Counted from the first letter of the stretch, positions 41,294-49,903 are shown. The stretch is DNA of 64,000 nucleotides from Pedosphaera parvula Ellin514 (GCF_000172555.1 NZ_ABOX02000012.1:62001-126000), one strand, 5' to 3'. Program-made: numbers and translations. The notes: generated by a model from the sequence alone, not told the origin.

Positions 41294-41548
41294 TTATCCC
41301 CACCCCCTAAAATTGCGATCCAGGCGGCTGGCGCCACCTTTTACGGGTTTCGCAACTGCGGCAAAATTCAAAGCCCAAGGCTTTACCCGACTGTCAAACT
41401 GGTGTCCTACGCCTAATATCTTTGCATACTGGTCTCCCAGTAATGTGTAATTTGTGCTGTAACCACCCAGAACCTTGATCGGCGCGTTCGAGTTCCAGTT
41501 GGCTCGTTGCCTTCCCGTCGGATTAAATATGTATAGTTTCCTAGCCAT
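41294..41548 (-). CDS. Possible small protein of unknown function
   Basis: An 84-residue frame from the ATG at 41548 (MARKLYIFNPTGRQRANWNS) to a TAA at 41294, directly against the 14-bp hairpin at 41252-41291. It is rich in Asn, Gly, Tyr and Trp with no membrane segment (APIKVLGGYSTNYTLLGDQYAKILG). I do not recognise it and see no clear Shine-Dalgarno. Support comes from its position opposite the response regulator with a shared hairpin; it may be a remnant of a longer gene. Confidence 0.25.
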   Translation of the reverse strand: MARKLYIFNPTGRQRANWNSNAPIKVLGGYSTNYTLLGDQYAKILGVGHQFDSRVKPWALNFAAVAKPVKGGASRLDRNFRGWG

Positions 41549-41659
41549 ACTAGTCTGGTGTTATGCTTCTGCCTGCTTTCAGCAACCTCAATGCCAACTC
41601 CATAAATATCGAAAAACCTGCAATTTTTACCTTCAGACTCATAGGGAAAGCAAAATTTA

Positions 41660-41674
41660 CACGCATACTGCGTG
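41660..41674. promoter_or_regulatory. Inverted repeat upstream of the ABC exporter
   Basis: CACGCA and TGCGTG flank TAC, a perfect 6-bp dyad about 95 bases upstream of the exporter start. It has the form of an operator half-site pair but has no second copy that I found. The surrounding 220 bases (41549-41768) hold nothing else I can support. Confidence 0.2.
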
Positions 41675-41768
41675 AATCTCATCCAAATTACTCTCTCATA
41701 GCTTATTATCTTTGTGGCTCAAAAAGGCTTAAAACTGGATTCACCTGCTGGCACCCTATACAGTCGGC

Positions 41769-43577
41769 ATGCTGATGAACAACTCGTTCCGCGCCTTACG
41801 TTACTTCCGCCGCGATGCGCCGCGTATCGCGGTCATGGCCTTGTTGCTGGGGGCCAGCATCATTACCAATCTGCTTAAACCATGGCCATTGGCCATTATT
41901 GTCGATGCTGTTTTAGGAACCAAACCTCTGCCAGGCTGGTTTGGAGCGGGATTGAATGCATGGCCGAAGAGCAGGCTCTTGATTCTATTGAGCGTTGCCA
42001 CCTTGATTTTGCATCTGAGCCAGGGATTTCTTTCCGCGGCGACGAATTACCTCTCCATCAAGGTCGGACTTCAAGGCCTGCGTCGCGTTCGCAATGAGGT
42101 ATTTGGTCGCATGGAGAAGTTGTCGATGAAGTTTTACCACGGTTCCAAAACCGGCGACCTGATTTATCGCGCCACCTGGGACACCTATTCCTTCCAGACG
42201 CTTTTCCAACAAGGTCTAATTACATTCTTTACTGCCCTGCTCACCTTGATCTTGATGGTTGTGGTCATGTGTCAGATCAACGTTTCCCTTACACTTGCTT
42301 CCCTGGCCACCGCCCCTCTGCTGGTGATCTCCGTGAAATACTTTGGAAAGAAGATGCGTGAACGCGGTGCCGAAGCCCAGCAGGCTGACAGCCAGGTGAC
42401 CTCCTTCATACAACAAACCATTCATGCACTTCCACTCATCCAGAGCTACACCAGTGAACAGGATGAAGAACGAAAATTTAAATCTCAAACTGCCGAAGCC
42501 CAGCAAAAGCGACTTTCGCAACATGCTTGGGAATTGCTTTACTGGCTGGCCATTGCTGTTGCTTTCAGCATTGGCACCGCAGCAATTGTTTGGTTGGGAA
42601 GCGTGCAGGTCATAAATCATAAACTGACGGTTGGAGAATTACTCGTTTTTACCGCCTATCTGGCGCAGCTCTATGAGCCACTCAATCAACTCTCCCATGT
42701 TGGTGCGACGGTTGCCAATGCCAGTGCCGGAACCCAAAGGGTATTCGAGATATTGGATACGAAGGAGGAGATTATTGATTCGCCGAATGCCAGAGCAATT
42801 GCAGGTTCCAACTCAACCACCCGCTCCACTTCACCAGATAATTCCCTACAACTCACCGGCAGTGTGCAATTCGACCACGTATCCTTCGGTTATGAAAAAG
42901 ATCAAACGGTTCTCAGCGACATTAATTTTGCATTGGAGGCGGGTCAGTCATTGGCCATTATCGGTCCAAGCGGTGTTGGCAAGACAACCCTGCTGAACCT
43001 CCTGCCCCGTTTTTTTGATCCCATCCAGGGTGCAGTGCGGCTCGATGGAGTGGATACCCGGGATCTGAAGCTTGCTGATCTAAGATCCCATATTGCAGTC
43101 GTGCCACAGGAACCGATCCTTCTCCCGCTGACCATCGCTGAGAACATTGCCTACGGAAAGCCTGGTGCTTCATTGGAGGAAATTCGCGATGCGGCCCGGG
43201 CGGCAAATGCTGATAGCTTCATTCAAAAGCTTGCCCAAGGTTACAACACAGTTGTTGGAGAAGGAGCCGCCCCTTTAAGTGTTGGCGAAAGACAGCGGCT
43301 AAATCTTGCACGCGCCTTCCTTAAAGATGCTCAGATTCTGCTCCTGGATGAACCCACGAGTGCCTTGGATGCCGAAAGTGAAGCCTCCGTGATCGCCAGT
43401 GTCGAACAACTCATGCGGAAACGTACGACCCTGATTGTGGCTCATCGCTTAAGCACCATCCAGCGTGTGGATAAAATTCTAGTTCTTCAAGACGGGAAGG
43501 TGACACAGATCGGAACCCCCGAGGCGTTGATTGCACAGCAGGGTTATTTTGCCGACTCTTCCCGGGCCCACCGATAA
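41769..43577 (+). CDS. MsbA-like ABC exporter (fused permease-ATPase)
   Basis: 602 residues: an N-terminal six-helix transmembrane domain (about 20-320; first helix IAVMALLLGASIITNLL, coupling segments such as MKFYHGSKTGDLIYR) fused to an ABC ATPase. Walker A is GPSGVGKTTLL, the Q-loop VPQEPILLPLTIAEN, the signature LSVGERQRLNLARAFL, Walker B ILLLDEPTSALD, and the switch His VAHRLSTIQ. The architecture is that of MsbA and other lipid/drug exporters working as homodimers. The start is ATG at 41769 or the Met two codons on. A Ser/Thr-rich linker (SNSTTRSTSPDNS) precedes the nucleotide-binding domain. Lipid A flipping is possible, but the sequence does not separate it from drug export. Confidence 0.9.
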   Translation: MLMNNSFRALRYFRRDAPRIAVMALLLGASIITNLLKPWPLAIIVDAVLGTKPLPGWFGAGLNAWPKSRLLILLSVATLILHLSQGFLSAATNYLSIKVGLQGLRRVRNEVFGRMEKLSMKFYHGSKTGDLIYRATWDTYSFQTLFQQGLITFFTALLTLILMVVVMCQINVSLTLASLATAPLLVISVKYFGKKMRERGAEAQQADSQVTSFIQQTIHALPLIQSYTSEQDEERKFKSQTAEAQQKRLSQHAWELLYWLAIAVAFSIGTAAIVWLGSVQVINHKLTVGELLVFTAYLAQLYEPLNQLSHVGATVANASAGTQRVFEILDTKEEIIDSPNARAIAGSNSTTRSTSPDNSLQLTGSVQFDHVSFGYEKDQTVLSDINFALEAGQSLAIIGPSGVGKTTLLNLLPRFFDPIQGAVRLDGVDTRDLKLADLRSHIAVVPQEPILLPLTIAENIAYGKPGASLEEIRDAARAANADSFIQKLAQGYNTVVGEGAAPLSVGERQRLNLARAFLKDAQILLLDEPTSALDAESEASVIASVEQLMRKRTTLIVAHRLSTIQRVDKILVLQDGKVTQIGTPEALIAQQGYFADSSRAHR

Positions 43578-43597
43578 GGCCTTCCACAATTATCTTT

Positions 43598-44365
43598 TCA
43601 CGTGCTGGCTGGCTTGCGATTAAAGGCGACAACATCTTCATAACGCACGCCAGTGCCCCCAAAGATATCGAGTGCCGAACCGATTGTCAGATCCACCCTG
43701 CCCTTGCCCAGCCTGGTGACTTCTTCAAGATCTTGAAGGCTGCTCGCACCACCCGCATAAGTTGTGGGAATAGGGCTCCAGCGACCCAATTTCTCCACTA
43801 ATTCATGGTCGATGCCCCGGCACAAACCTTCAACATCCACCGCATGGATAAGAAATTCAGCACAGTAGTCGGCAAATCGCTGCAGCGACTCCTCGGCAAC
43901 GGTTAACTCCGTAAACTTTTGCCAACGATCGGTAACCACAAAATAGTCTGCGCCTTTGCGACGGCAACTCAGATCCAAAACAAGTTGCTTCTTCCCAATG
44001 GCCTTCACCAATCGTGTTAACCGATCCCAATCAACTCGCCCCCCTTGAAACACCCACGATGTGACAATGACATGTGAAGCGCCTTCACGCAGGAAACTCG
44101 CAGCATTATCAATGGTGATTCCACCACCAATATGAAGCCCGCCCGGGTAGGCCCGTAATGCCGCCCTCCCCGCCTCTTCGTTTCCAGGCCCGAGCATGAT
44201 CACATGGCCGCCTTTCAGTCCGTCTCGCTTATACATTTCAGCGTAATATGCGCTGGAGCGGTCGGAGACGAAATTCGTGCGCAATGCCGAGGCGCCGCTT
44301 TCCAGCGTTCCACCGACAATTTGCTTTACCTTACCTTCATGCAGATCGATGCACGGACGAAACAT
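43598..44365 (-). CDS. hisA: HisA, eukaryote-like (HIS6-type) ProFAR isomerase
   Basis: Phosphoribosylformimino-5-aminoimidazole carboxamide ribotide isomerase, the fourth step of histidine synthesis. 255 residues from the ATG at 44365 (MFRPCIDLHEGKVKQIVGGTL), which matches the fungal/plant HIS6 N-terminus better than the usual bacterial HisA (MIIPAIDLxxG). Further HIS6-type features: DGLKGGHVIMLGPGNEEAGRAALRAYPGGLHIGGGI and GGASSLQDLEEVTRLGKGRVDLTIGSALDIFGG. The frame stays open to 44566, but that stretch lies in the 44396-44660 repeat and is not protein-like. Converges on the ABC exporter gene with a 20-base gap; no other his genes are present. Confidence 0.93.
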   Translation of the reverse strand: MFRPCIDLHEGKVKQIVGGTLESGASALRTNFVSDRSSAYYAEMYKRDGLKGGHVIMLGPGNEEAGRAALRAYPGGLHIGGGITIDNAASFLREGASHVIVTSWVFQGGRVDWDRLTRLVKAIGKKQLVLDLSCRRKGADYFVVTDRWQKFTELTVAEESLQRFADYCAEFLIHAVDVEGLCRGIDHELVEKLGRWSPIPTTYAGGASSLQDLEEVTRLGKGRVDLTIGSALDIFGGTGVRYEDVVAFNRKPAST

Positions 44366-44395
44366 GTTGCCAAAGTAGATGCTTCGTTGCCATGA

Positions 44396-44660
44396 GTCTA
44401 TACCGAATGCCGAAAGAAATTTCCGAATGGCAGGAGGGATTTTGGTTTGAGGCAAGGCGGAGCCCGCAGGCGCTATCAGTAGATAGCGACCAGGGCGACA
44501 ACGCCGCCTCAAATCAAAAGCACCCTGCTCCCAATCACTAATGAATTTTCTGGTCCCTAAAACCATGACTTTTCAGTCTCCATTTTCCACAAATTTATTT
44601 CCTTCGTTCATTCTGTTTCTTTTCCCCATTTCGGAAATTAATTTGGCATTCGGTATAGAC
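44396..44660. repeat. 265-bp MITE-like element with long terminal and internal inverted repeats
   Basis: Left end 44396-44427 and right end 44630-44660 are inverted copies: the outer 16 bases (GTCTATACCGAATGCC) are identical, the inner AATTTCCGAA is identical, with two mismatches and one indel between. Inside is a nested palindrome: TTTTGGTTTGAGGC (44440-44453) pairs with GCCTCAAATCAAAA (44506-44519) with one mismatch, enclosing a perfect CGCTATC-AGTA-GATAGCG hairpin (44471-44488). No transposase and no clear target duplication. It occupies the divergent hisA/thiG intergenic space, so it may be a non-autonomous element or a dispersed structured repeat. Confidence 0.75.
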
Positions 44661-44778
44661 TTGAAAGTTTCCTGCCCTTGCTCATGGACGTTGAAGCTAA
44701 ACTACAATGCCTTAGCAGTTAATCTGATGAAACGCCTACCCTCTCGACAAATCCTTAATTTGCCTAATACTGTGTCCG
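44661..44778 (+). promoter_or_regulatory. thiG upstream region (no TPP riboswitch seen)
   Basis: 118 bases between the repeat element and thiG, presumably with the thiG promoter. I looked for the conserved THI-box elements (CTGAGA and ACCTGATC-like) and did not find them, either here or within the repeat. Confidence 0.4.
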
Positions 44779-45567
44779 ATGCGTTTGGCGACTCAATCAT
44801 TGAATATTGCCGGTCGAGAGTTTAAATCCCGGTTGATTCTGGGCACGGGCAAATTCTCTTCTCCGGAGGCGATGCGTGATGCTCTCGCCGCAAGCGGGAC
44901 AGAAATGGTCACTGTCGCGCTTCGACGCGCTGACCTCACTGGCAAAGGTGATCCATTCGCCAACATCCTCGAATTTATTGATCCCAAAAAGTACCTGCTT
45001 TTGCCCAATACCAGTGGTGCAATGAACGCGGAGGAAGCTGTTCGTTTGGCCCGCCTGGCAGTGGCTGCAGGTTTGCCTAAATGGGTAAAGCTCGAAATTC
45101 ATCCTGATCCGCGTTATCTCCTGCCGGATCCAATCGAAACTCTGAAGGCCGCTGAAATCCTCGTCAAAGAAGGTTTCACAGTGCTTCCCTATATTAACGC
45201 CGACCCCGTACTCGCCAAACGACTGCAGGAAGCGGGTACCGCCACTGTCATGCCTTTGGGTTCGCCAATCGGTTCCAACCGCGGTCTGCAAACCCGTGAT
45301 CAACTTCGCATCATTATTGAACAAGCCACAGTGCCGGTGGTTGTTGATGCCGGAATTGGCGCCCCGAGTCACGCCGCCGAGGCGCTGGAGTTGGGAGCCG
45401 ACGCAGTCCTGGTAAATACCGCCATCGCCATTGCCAGCGATCCAAACCGCATGGCCATCGCTTTCAAGAGTGCGGTCGAAGCTGGACGTGCAGCTTATGA
45501 AATTGGGCTCGGTCCACAACAAGATGCCGCCAGCCCCACCAGTCCGCTTACGGCTTTTTTAGGCTGA
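44779..45567 (+). CDS. thiG: Thiazole synthase
   Basis: ThiG builds the thiazole phosphate of thiamine from 1-deoxyxylulose 5-phosphate, dehydroglycine and ThiS-thiocarboxylate. 262 residues, usual length. Motifs: [20 protein letters not shown], the Schiff-base Lys in [60 protein letters not shown], and the phosphate loops [31 protein letters not shown]. Start ATG at 44779. It stands alone: thiS, thiF, thiH/thiO and thiE are not adjacent. The repeat element lies immediately upstream. Confidence 0.96.
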   Translation: MRLATQSLNIAGREFKSRLILGTGKFSSPEAMRDALAASGTEMVTVALRRADLTGKGDPFANILEFIDPKKYLLLPNTSGAMNAEEAVRLARLAVAAGLPKWVKLEIHPDPRYLLPDPIETLKAAEILVKEGFTVLPYINADPVLAKRLQEAGTATVMPLGSPIGSNRGLQTRDQLRIIIEQATVPVVVDAGIGAPSHAAEALELGADAVLVNTAIAIASDPNRMAIAFKSAVEAGRAAYEIGLGPQQDAASPTSPLTAFLG

Positions 45568-45633
45568 ACTACTTTTTTTCAAAAAATGGTTCATCGACAT
45601 TATTTCGGAAGTTGATAAACATCTGGGTTTCGT

Positions 45634-46650
45634 ATGAAGCAAAATGCTTTATCGTTGGCAAGGGTTCGCAACATACTCGCCGCCGCAAGCAGGACACGCA
45701 CGCTTGTAATCGGTGATGTCATGCTCGACCATTTTATCTGGGGTCATGTGGCGCGGATTTCACCCGAAGCTCCTGTTCCGGTGGTGGATTTTGACCGCGA
45801 AAGTTTCATTCCGGGCGGAGCTGCCAATGTGGCTCGCAACCTCACGGCTCTCCAGGTTCCCACAGATTTATTCGGAGTGGTTGGCCGCGATCAGGCAGCC
45901 TTGCAGTTGAAACAATTGCTTACTGAAACGGGAATCGGTTGTACGGGCTTGCTGCCCGATGCCACTCGCGCTACCAGCGTGAAAGCCAGAATCGTCGCCC
46001 ATCAGCAACAGGTGGTGCGGCTGGACCGGGAAACCCGGGGCAGACTCGATCATAAAATGACTCGTCGCCTTCTTGCTGCATTGGAAGCACAAATCACGAC
46101 CACTGCCGCGGTTATTATCGGCGATTATGGGAAAGGTGTGGTCACCCAGGATCTCCTCGATGGAGCCAGGCTCCTTTGTCGGCGACATGGCGTCTGGCTA
46201 AGTTTGGATCCGAAACCGGTACATCAATTGAACCTGACCGGGTTGTCGTTGATCACACCAAATCGCAAGGAAGCCTTTGAATTGGCAAATCTTCCGGATG
46301 ATACCAAGGACCCAAATCCATTGGCCGACAAAAACCTGATGTTGGTGGTAGAACGATTACTGAAGGCACTGAAACCCGTTCTTCTTCTGGTCACGCTGGG
46401 AGAACTTGGAATGCTCCTCTGCCGCGAAGGTCAGAAACCCTTTCATATCCCCACCCAGGCTCAGGAAGTTTTCGATGTATCTGGCGCTGGCGATACTGTG
46501 ATTGCCTCATTTACCCTCGCCATTGCGGGCGGGGCATCTCCGGTGGAAGCCGCCATGATTTCGAATCATGCTGCAGGCATCGTCGTCGGCAAGGTGGGCA
46601 CTGCCGTTACCTCACCTGCAGAACTGGTCAAAAGCTTTCAAAGAGCCTAA
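45634..46650 (+). CDS. hldE1: D-glycero-beta-D-manno-heptose-7-phosphate kinase (PfkB family)
   Basis: Corresponds to the kinase domain of HldE/RfaE, which phosphorylates heptose 7-phosphate on the way to ADP-heptose for the LPS inner core. 338 residues, so only the first domain; the nucleotidyltransferase domain is not fused here. Seen: VIGDVMLDHFIWGHVARISPEAPVPVV, the substrate Gly-Gly motif FIPGGAANVARNL, ITPNRKEAFEL, and the anion-hole/catalytic FDVSGAGDTVIASFTLA. It opens a plus-strand run with panB (9-base gap), moaC and moaB. Together with the LpxB-like gene, this supports an LPS-type outer membrane. Confidence 0.88.
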   Translation: MKQNALSLARVRNILAAASRTRTLVIGDVMLDHFIWGHVARISPEAPVPVVDFDRESFIPGGAANVARNLTALQVPTDLFGVVGRDQAALQLKQLLTETGIGCTGLLPDATRATSVKARIVAHQQQVVRLDRETRGRLDHKMTRRLLAALEAQITTTAAVIIGDYGKGVVTQDLLDGARLLCRRHGVWLSLDPKPVHQLNLTGLSLITPNRKEAFELANLPDDTKDPNPLADKNLMLVVERLLKALKPVLLLVTLGELGMLLCREGQKPFHIPTQAQEVFDVSGAGDTVIASFTLAIAGGASPVEAAMISNHAAGIVVGKVGTAVTSPAELVKSFQRA

Positions 46651-46659
46651 TTTCATTTG

Positions 46660-47421
46660 ATGAGTGCGGATAAGATCACGGCCAAAGATATTCGTGCGAT
46701 GAAACAGCGTGGTGAGAAAATCGCCGCGCTCACCGCTTACGATTTTCCCATGACGCGACTCCTGGATGAATCCGGGATTCCTCTGCTCCTGGTTGGCGAC
46801 TCCCTGGGTATGGTCGTCCTCGGATATTCAGACACAACTTTGGTCACCATGGAGGAGATGGAGCATCACGTCCGGGCTGCTGCACGAGCCAAACCCCGTG
46901 CTCTCCTGGTAGCCGATCTTCCATTCAAGAGTTACGAGACCGTGGAGGACGCTCTTCAGAGTGCGCGTCGCCTGATGCTGGCTGGCGCCGAAGCCGTTAA
47001 AGCTGAAGGTGGCCATAGCATCGAGAAGCAAGTGCGCGCCATTGTCGCGGACGGAATCCCCTTCCTGGGCCATCTGGGGATGCTGCCGCAGCATGTTCGC
47101 GAAGAAGGTGGTTATCATATCAAAGGCAAAATTGAAGCCGAACGGCAATCGTTGCTGGCCGACGCGCAAAGTTTGGTTGAAGCAGGCGCTTTTGGCATCG
47201 TCCTGGAATTGGTAACCAAAACCGTTGCTGGAGAGTTGACGCGCAGCGTTCCGATTCCAACCATCGGCATAGGCTCAGGCTCGGAATGTGATGGCCAGAT
47301 TCTGGTCACCCATGATCTGGTTGGAATGTTTCCCTGGTTTACGCCACGGTTCGTGACCCCGAGAATGAATGGAGCCGAGCAAATGCGTGCCGCCGTCCAG
47401 GACTGGAAAAAATCCCTCTAA
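46660..47421 (+). CDS. panB: 3-methyl-2-oxobutanoate hydroxymethyltransferase
   Basis: Adds a hydroxymethyl group from methylene-tetrahydrofolate to alpha-ketoisovalerate to give ketopantoate, the first step of pantothenate synthesis. 253 residues from the ATG at 46660; a TTG just before would add one residue. Motifs: KIAALTAYDFPMTRLLDESGI, LLVGDSLGMVVLGYSDT, VADLPFKSYE, AEAVKAEGG, and GHLGMLPQHV in the substrate loop; IGIGSGSECDGQILVTHDLVGM is near the C-terminus. Metal-binding Asp residues lie in VGDS and ADLPF. panC and panD are not adjacent. Confidence 0.97.
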   Translation: MSADKITAKDIRAMKQRGEKIAALTAYDFPMTRLLDESGIPLLLVGDSLGMVVLGYSDTTLVTMEEMEHHVRAAARAKPRALLVADLPFKSYETVEDALQSARRLMLAGAEAVKAEGGHSIEKQVRAIVADGIPFLGHLGMLPQHVREEGGYHIKGKIEAERQSLLADAQSLVEAGAFGIVLELVTKTVAGELTRSVPIPTIGIGSGSECDGQILVTHDLVGMFPWFTPRFVTPRMNGAEQMRAAVQDWKKSL

Positions 47422-47424
47422 TAT

Positions 47425-47877
47425 ATGGGCAGACTTACGCACATCAACTCCCGGGGTGAAGCCAGCATGGTGGATGTTTCCTCAAAACCGGTCCAATTGC
47501 GTGAAGCCGTCGCTTCCGGTGAAATTTGGTTGCAAACCGACACGCTCAAACTCATACAGTCAGAAAACATTGCAAAGGGAAATGTTCTCGCGGCAGCCCG
47601 GTTGGCAGGCATCATGGCGGCAAAGAAAACCGGCGAGTTGATTCCTCTTTGTCATCCTCTACCTATTTCCCACTGTGAGGTTAATTTTGAGTTCCCCGAG
47701 ACCAGGGACCGCATTATAATTAAAGCTTCTGCGAAGATTTCCGCCCAGACCGGTGTTGAAATGGAAGCGTTGACTGCGGTTAGTGTAGCCGCTTTGACCA
47801 TTTACGACATGTGTAAAGCGGTGGATAAGCAAATGCGAATTACCGATATAAAATTGATTTCGAAAACAAAAAAATAA
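47425..47877 (+). CDS. moaC: Cyclic pyranopterin monophosphate synthase
   Basis: MoaC converts the MoaA product to cyclic pyranopterin monophosphate in molybdenum cofactor synthesis. 150 residues, normal length. Motifs: [77 protein letters not shown]. The catalytic Lys/Asp pair lies in DMCKAVDK. Starts 3 bases after the panB stop and is followed 6 bases later by moaB/mog, so these are probably co-transcribed. moaA is not in the window. Confidence 0.97.
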   Translation: MGRLTHINSRGEASMVDVSSKPVQLREAVASGEIWLQTDTLKLIQSENIAKGNVLAAARLAGIMAAKKTGELIPLCHPLPISHCEVNFEFPETRDRIIIKASAKISAQTGVEMEALTAVSVAALTIYDMCKAVDKQMRITDIKLISKTKK

Positions 47878-47883
47878 TTCTTT

Positions 47884-48366
47884 ATGCAACTTCTGGTTGG
47901 AATTATCACCATTTCGGATCGTGCTTCAAAAGGCCTTTATGACGACCTTGGCGGGCCGGCGCTTAAAAAAGCTGCCTTGGATTATGGCTGGAAGGTCTTG
48001 GCGGAGTCTTTGGTTCCCGATGAAAAGCGTGACATTCAACGTGCCATTCGGGAGCAGATAGCCAAAGGTTGTCAGCTTATTCTGACGACGGGCGGCACCG
48101 GAGTAGCTTTGCGTGATGTTACCCCGGAAGCAGTCCGCGAAATCGCCATCCGCGAGTTGCCGGGATTCGGCGAAGTCATGCGCCTGGAATCCATGAAGAT
48201 CACAAAGAACGCCATCCTATCACGCAACCTTGCGGTGGTGGTGGAAAAGACTCTGGTAATCTGCCTGCCCGGCAAACCCAGTGGTGCCACCGAATGCCTA
48301 AGCTTCGTGGTCGGTGCAATTCCACATTGCGTTGAAGTGTTGCAGGAAGTTCCCACCAGTTGCTAA
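47884..48366 (+). CDS. moaB: MoaB/Mog-family molybdopterin adenylyltransferase
   Basis: 160-residue MoCF-domain protein that adenylylates molybdopterin, activating it for metal insertion. Motifs: GIITISDRASKGLYDDLGGPAL, LILTTGGTGVALRDVTPEAV, FGEVMRLESMKITKNAILSR, and LVICLPGKPSGATECL. The GGTG and DVTPEA segments bind the pterin phosphate. Mog and MoaB are not reliably separated by sequence alone. It follows moaC in the same operon. Together with moaC it implies molybdoenzymes elsewhere in the genome. Confidence 0.92.
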   Translation: MQLLVGIITISDRASKGLYDDLGGPALKKAALDYGWKVLAESLVPDEKRDIQRAIREQIAKGCQLILTTGGTGVALRDVTPEAVREIAIRELPGFGEVMRLESMKITKNAILSRNLAVVVEKTLVICLPGKPSGATECLSFVVGAIPHCVEVLQEVPTSC

Positions 48367-48379
48367 ACTAGACGTAGTT

Positions 48380-48742
48380 ATGAAATGCATGGTTTGCTTT
48401 CTAATTCTCGCCATTTCAGTGGCTGGATGCACCTCGGAGAAGGAAGCCCGCAGGAGAGAGGTAAAAGCTTATTGGACCGGCCAGCAACAAGGCACAGCTC
48501 AAGGTCAGGCACCCAAGTTCACCGTGCTGGTCCTCGGTAACGTTGCCAATCATACGATTCCCTGGACGATCGAACTCACGCTTGCCAAGGCACTGATTGA
48601 AGCTTCATACCAGGGTTTGGGCAATCCTGTGAGTATCACGGTAACGCGTAATGGTGAAGCGGTGAAGGTAGATCCCATTCGCGTGCTTCGTGGCTATGAC
48701 TTTCCTTTGGAAGCGGGAGACCGGATCGAGCTTGCTCCTTGA
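48380..48742 (+). CDS. Small lipoprotein with SLBB-like C-terminus
   Basis: 120 residues from the ATG at 48380; the frame extends upstream into the moaB gene but without protein-like sequence. A lipoprotein signal is clear: hydrophobic VCFLILAISVAGC with the lipobox Cys in V-A-G-C. The mature part has a charged start (TSEKEARRREVKAYW), a Gln-rich spacer (GQQQGTAQGQ), and a C-terminal domain (FTVLVLGNVANHTIPW, VSITVTRNGEAVKVDPIRVLRGYDFPLEAGDRIEL) resembling one SLBB/soluble-ligand-binding unit of polysaccharide export proteins. Isolated from export genes. Confidence 0.7.
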   Translation: MKCMVCFLILAISVAGCTSEKEARRREVKAYWTGQQQGTAQGQAPKFTVLVLGNVANHTIPWTIELTLAKALIEASYQGLGNPVSITVTRNGEAVKVDPIRVLRGYDFPLEAGDRIELAP

Positions 48743-48799
48743 GGCAGCAATTACTTTTGTCGTGCGCTTAAATCCCGACTCCCCTATACCAACTCAAGA

Positions 48800-49903
48800 A
48801 TGACAACTGTTCCGCCGCCATTGCAGCAGGTTGATCGTACTTACGTGCGTTTTAAGAACCGCAAGCTTTCTTATTTTGCTGGCTGCGATTATTTCAGGCT
48901 GGCCAGCCATCCTGAAGTTTTGAAAGCGGTTCAACAGGGAGTGGTTAATTACGGTCTCAACGTCTCGGCCTCAAGACTCACCACGGGCAACCATGAAGTA
49001 TATGGCCGGTTGGAAAAGGCGCTGGCGCAATTCTTTGCTGCGGAAAGCGCTCTCCTCGCCTCGAACGGATATGCCCCCACCCTGATGGTGGGACAAGCCT
49101 GCACCGGTCAATATTCCCATGCGCTGATTGATGAGCGCGCCCACGGCTGTCTGGTCGATGCCGCTAAACTGCTGGACTGCCCGGTTATCAAATTCAAACA
49201 TCGCAACCCCGAAGATCTGGGCCGCATTTTCCAACGGTTGGGAAAAATTAAACCGATCGTGATGACAGACGGAATGTTTTCGCACGATGGAAGTATTGCG
49301 CCGGTTAAGGACTACTTGCAGTTCATTCCTGCCGAAGGAGTCCTCCTGATTGATGATGCCCATGCCGCCGGAGTGCTGGGCAAAATGGGTCGTGGGACTC
49401 CTGAGTTCGCCGGAGTGAGCCGGAAGCAAATCATCCAAACAACCACTTTAAGCAAAGCTTTTGGAGTGTATGGGGGTGCCGTGCTCGGACCGGTTTCATT
49501 AAAGGAAACCATAATCGATAAGAGCAGACTCTTCGTCGGCAATACTCCGTTACCTCTACCACTGGCCCATGCTGCCACGGTGTCCGTAAAGCTGCTCAAA
49601 ACCGACAAGACGCTACGCCAGCGTTTGAACGCAAATACTGAATATCTAAAAACGAAGGTTCGCGACGCCGGTTACGATATCGTAAACACGCCCAGTCCGG
49701 TGGTTCCCATCATTCCTCAAAACGCGCTGGCGGCCGGGCGTTTAAAATCAAACCTCCTCAAGGCTGGAATTCATCCTCCGTTCATCAAATACCCGGGAGG
49801 ACCTGAAAGCGGCTACTTTCGCTTTGTTGTTTCGAGTGAACACACTGAAAGGCAGTTGAACAATCTCATCGATGTCCTTGCTTCTTCCCTTTGCCAACGG
49901 TGA
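48800..49903 (+). CDS. AONS-family (8-amino-7-oxononanoate synthase-like) alpha-oxoamine synthase
   Basis: Fold-type I PLP enzyme of 367 residues. This family condenses an amino acid with an acyl-CoA (BioF, Kbl, serine palmitoyltransferase). Seen: SASRLTTGNHEVYGRLEKALA, the PLP-stacking region, LLIDDAHAAGVLG with the cofactor Asp, and the Schiff-base Lys219 in TTLSKAFGVYGG. The sequence is slightly shorter than typical BioF (~385) and lacks some of its flanking conserved glycines. BioB at 17.2 kb makes a biotin role possible; a sphingoid or other amino-ketone product cannot be excluded. Not in an operon with bio genes. Confidence 0.85.
   Translation: MTTVPPPLQQVDRTYVRFKNRKLSYFAGCDYFRLASHPEVLKAVQQGVVNYGLNVSASRLTTGNHEVYGRLEKALAQFFAAESALLASNGYAPTLMVGQACTGQYSHALIDERAHGCLVDAAKLLDCPVIKFKHRNPEDLGRIFQRLGKIKPIVMTDGMFSHDGSIAPVKDYLQFIPAEGVLLIDDAHAAGVLGKMGRGTPEFAGVSRKQIIQTTTLSKAFGVYGGAVLGPVSLKETIIDKSRLFVGNTPLPLPLAHAATVSVKLLKTDKTLRQRLNANTEYLKTKVRDAGYDIVNTPSPVVPIIPQNALAAGRLKSNLLKAGIHPPFIKYPGGPESGYFRFVVSSEHTERQLNNLIDVLASSLCQR

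Noticed and set aside
44661-44778. TPP riboswitch before thiG
   Set aside because: The conserved THI-box segments are not present, and there is little space between the repeat element and the start codon.
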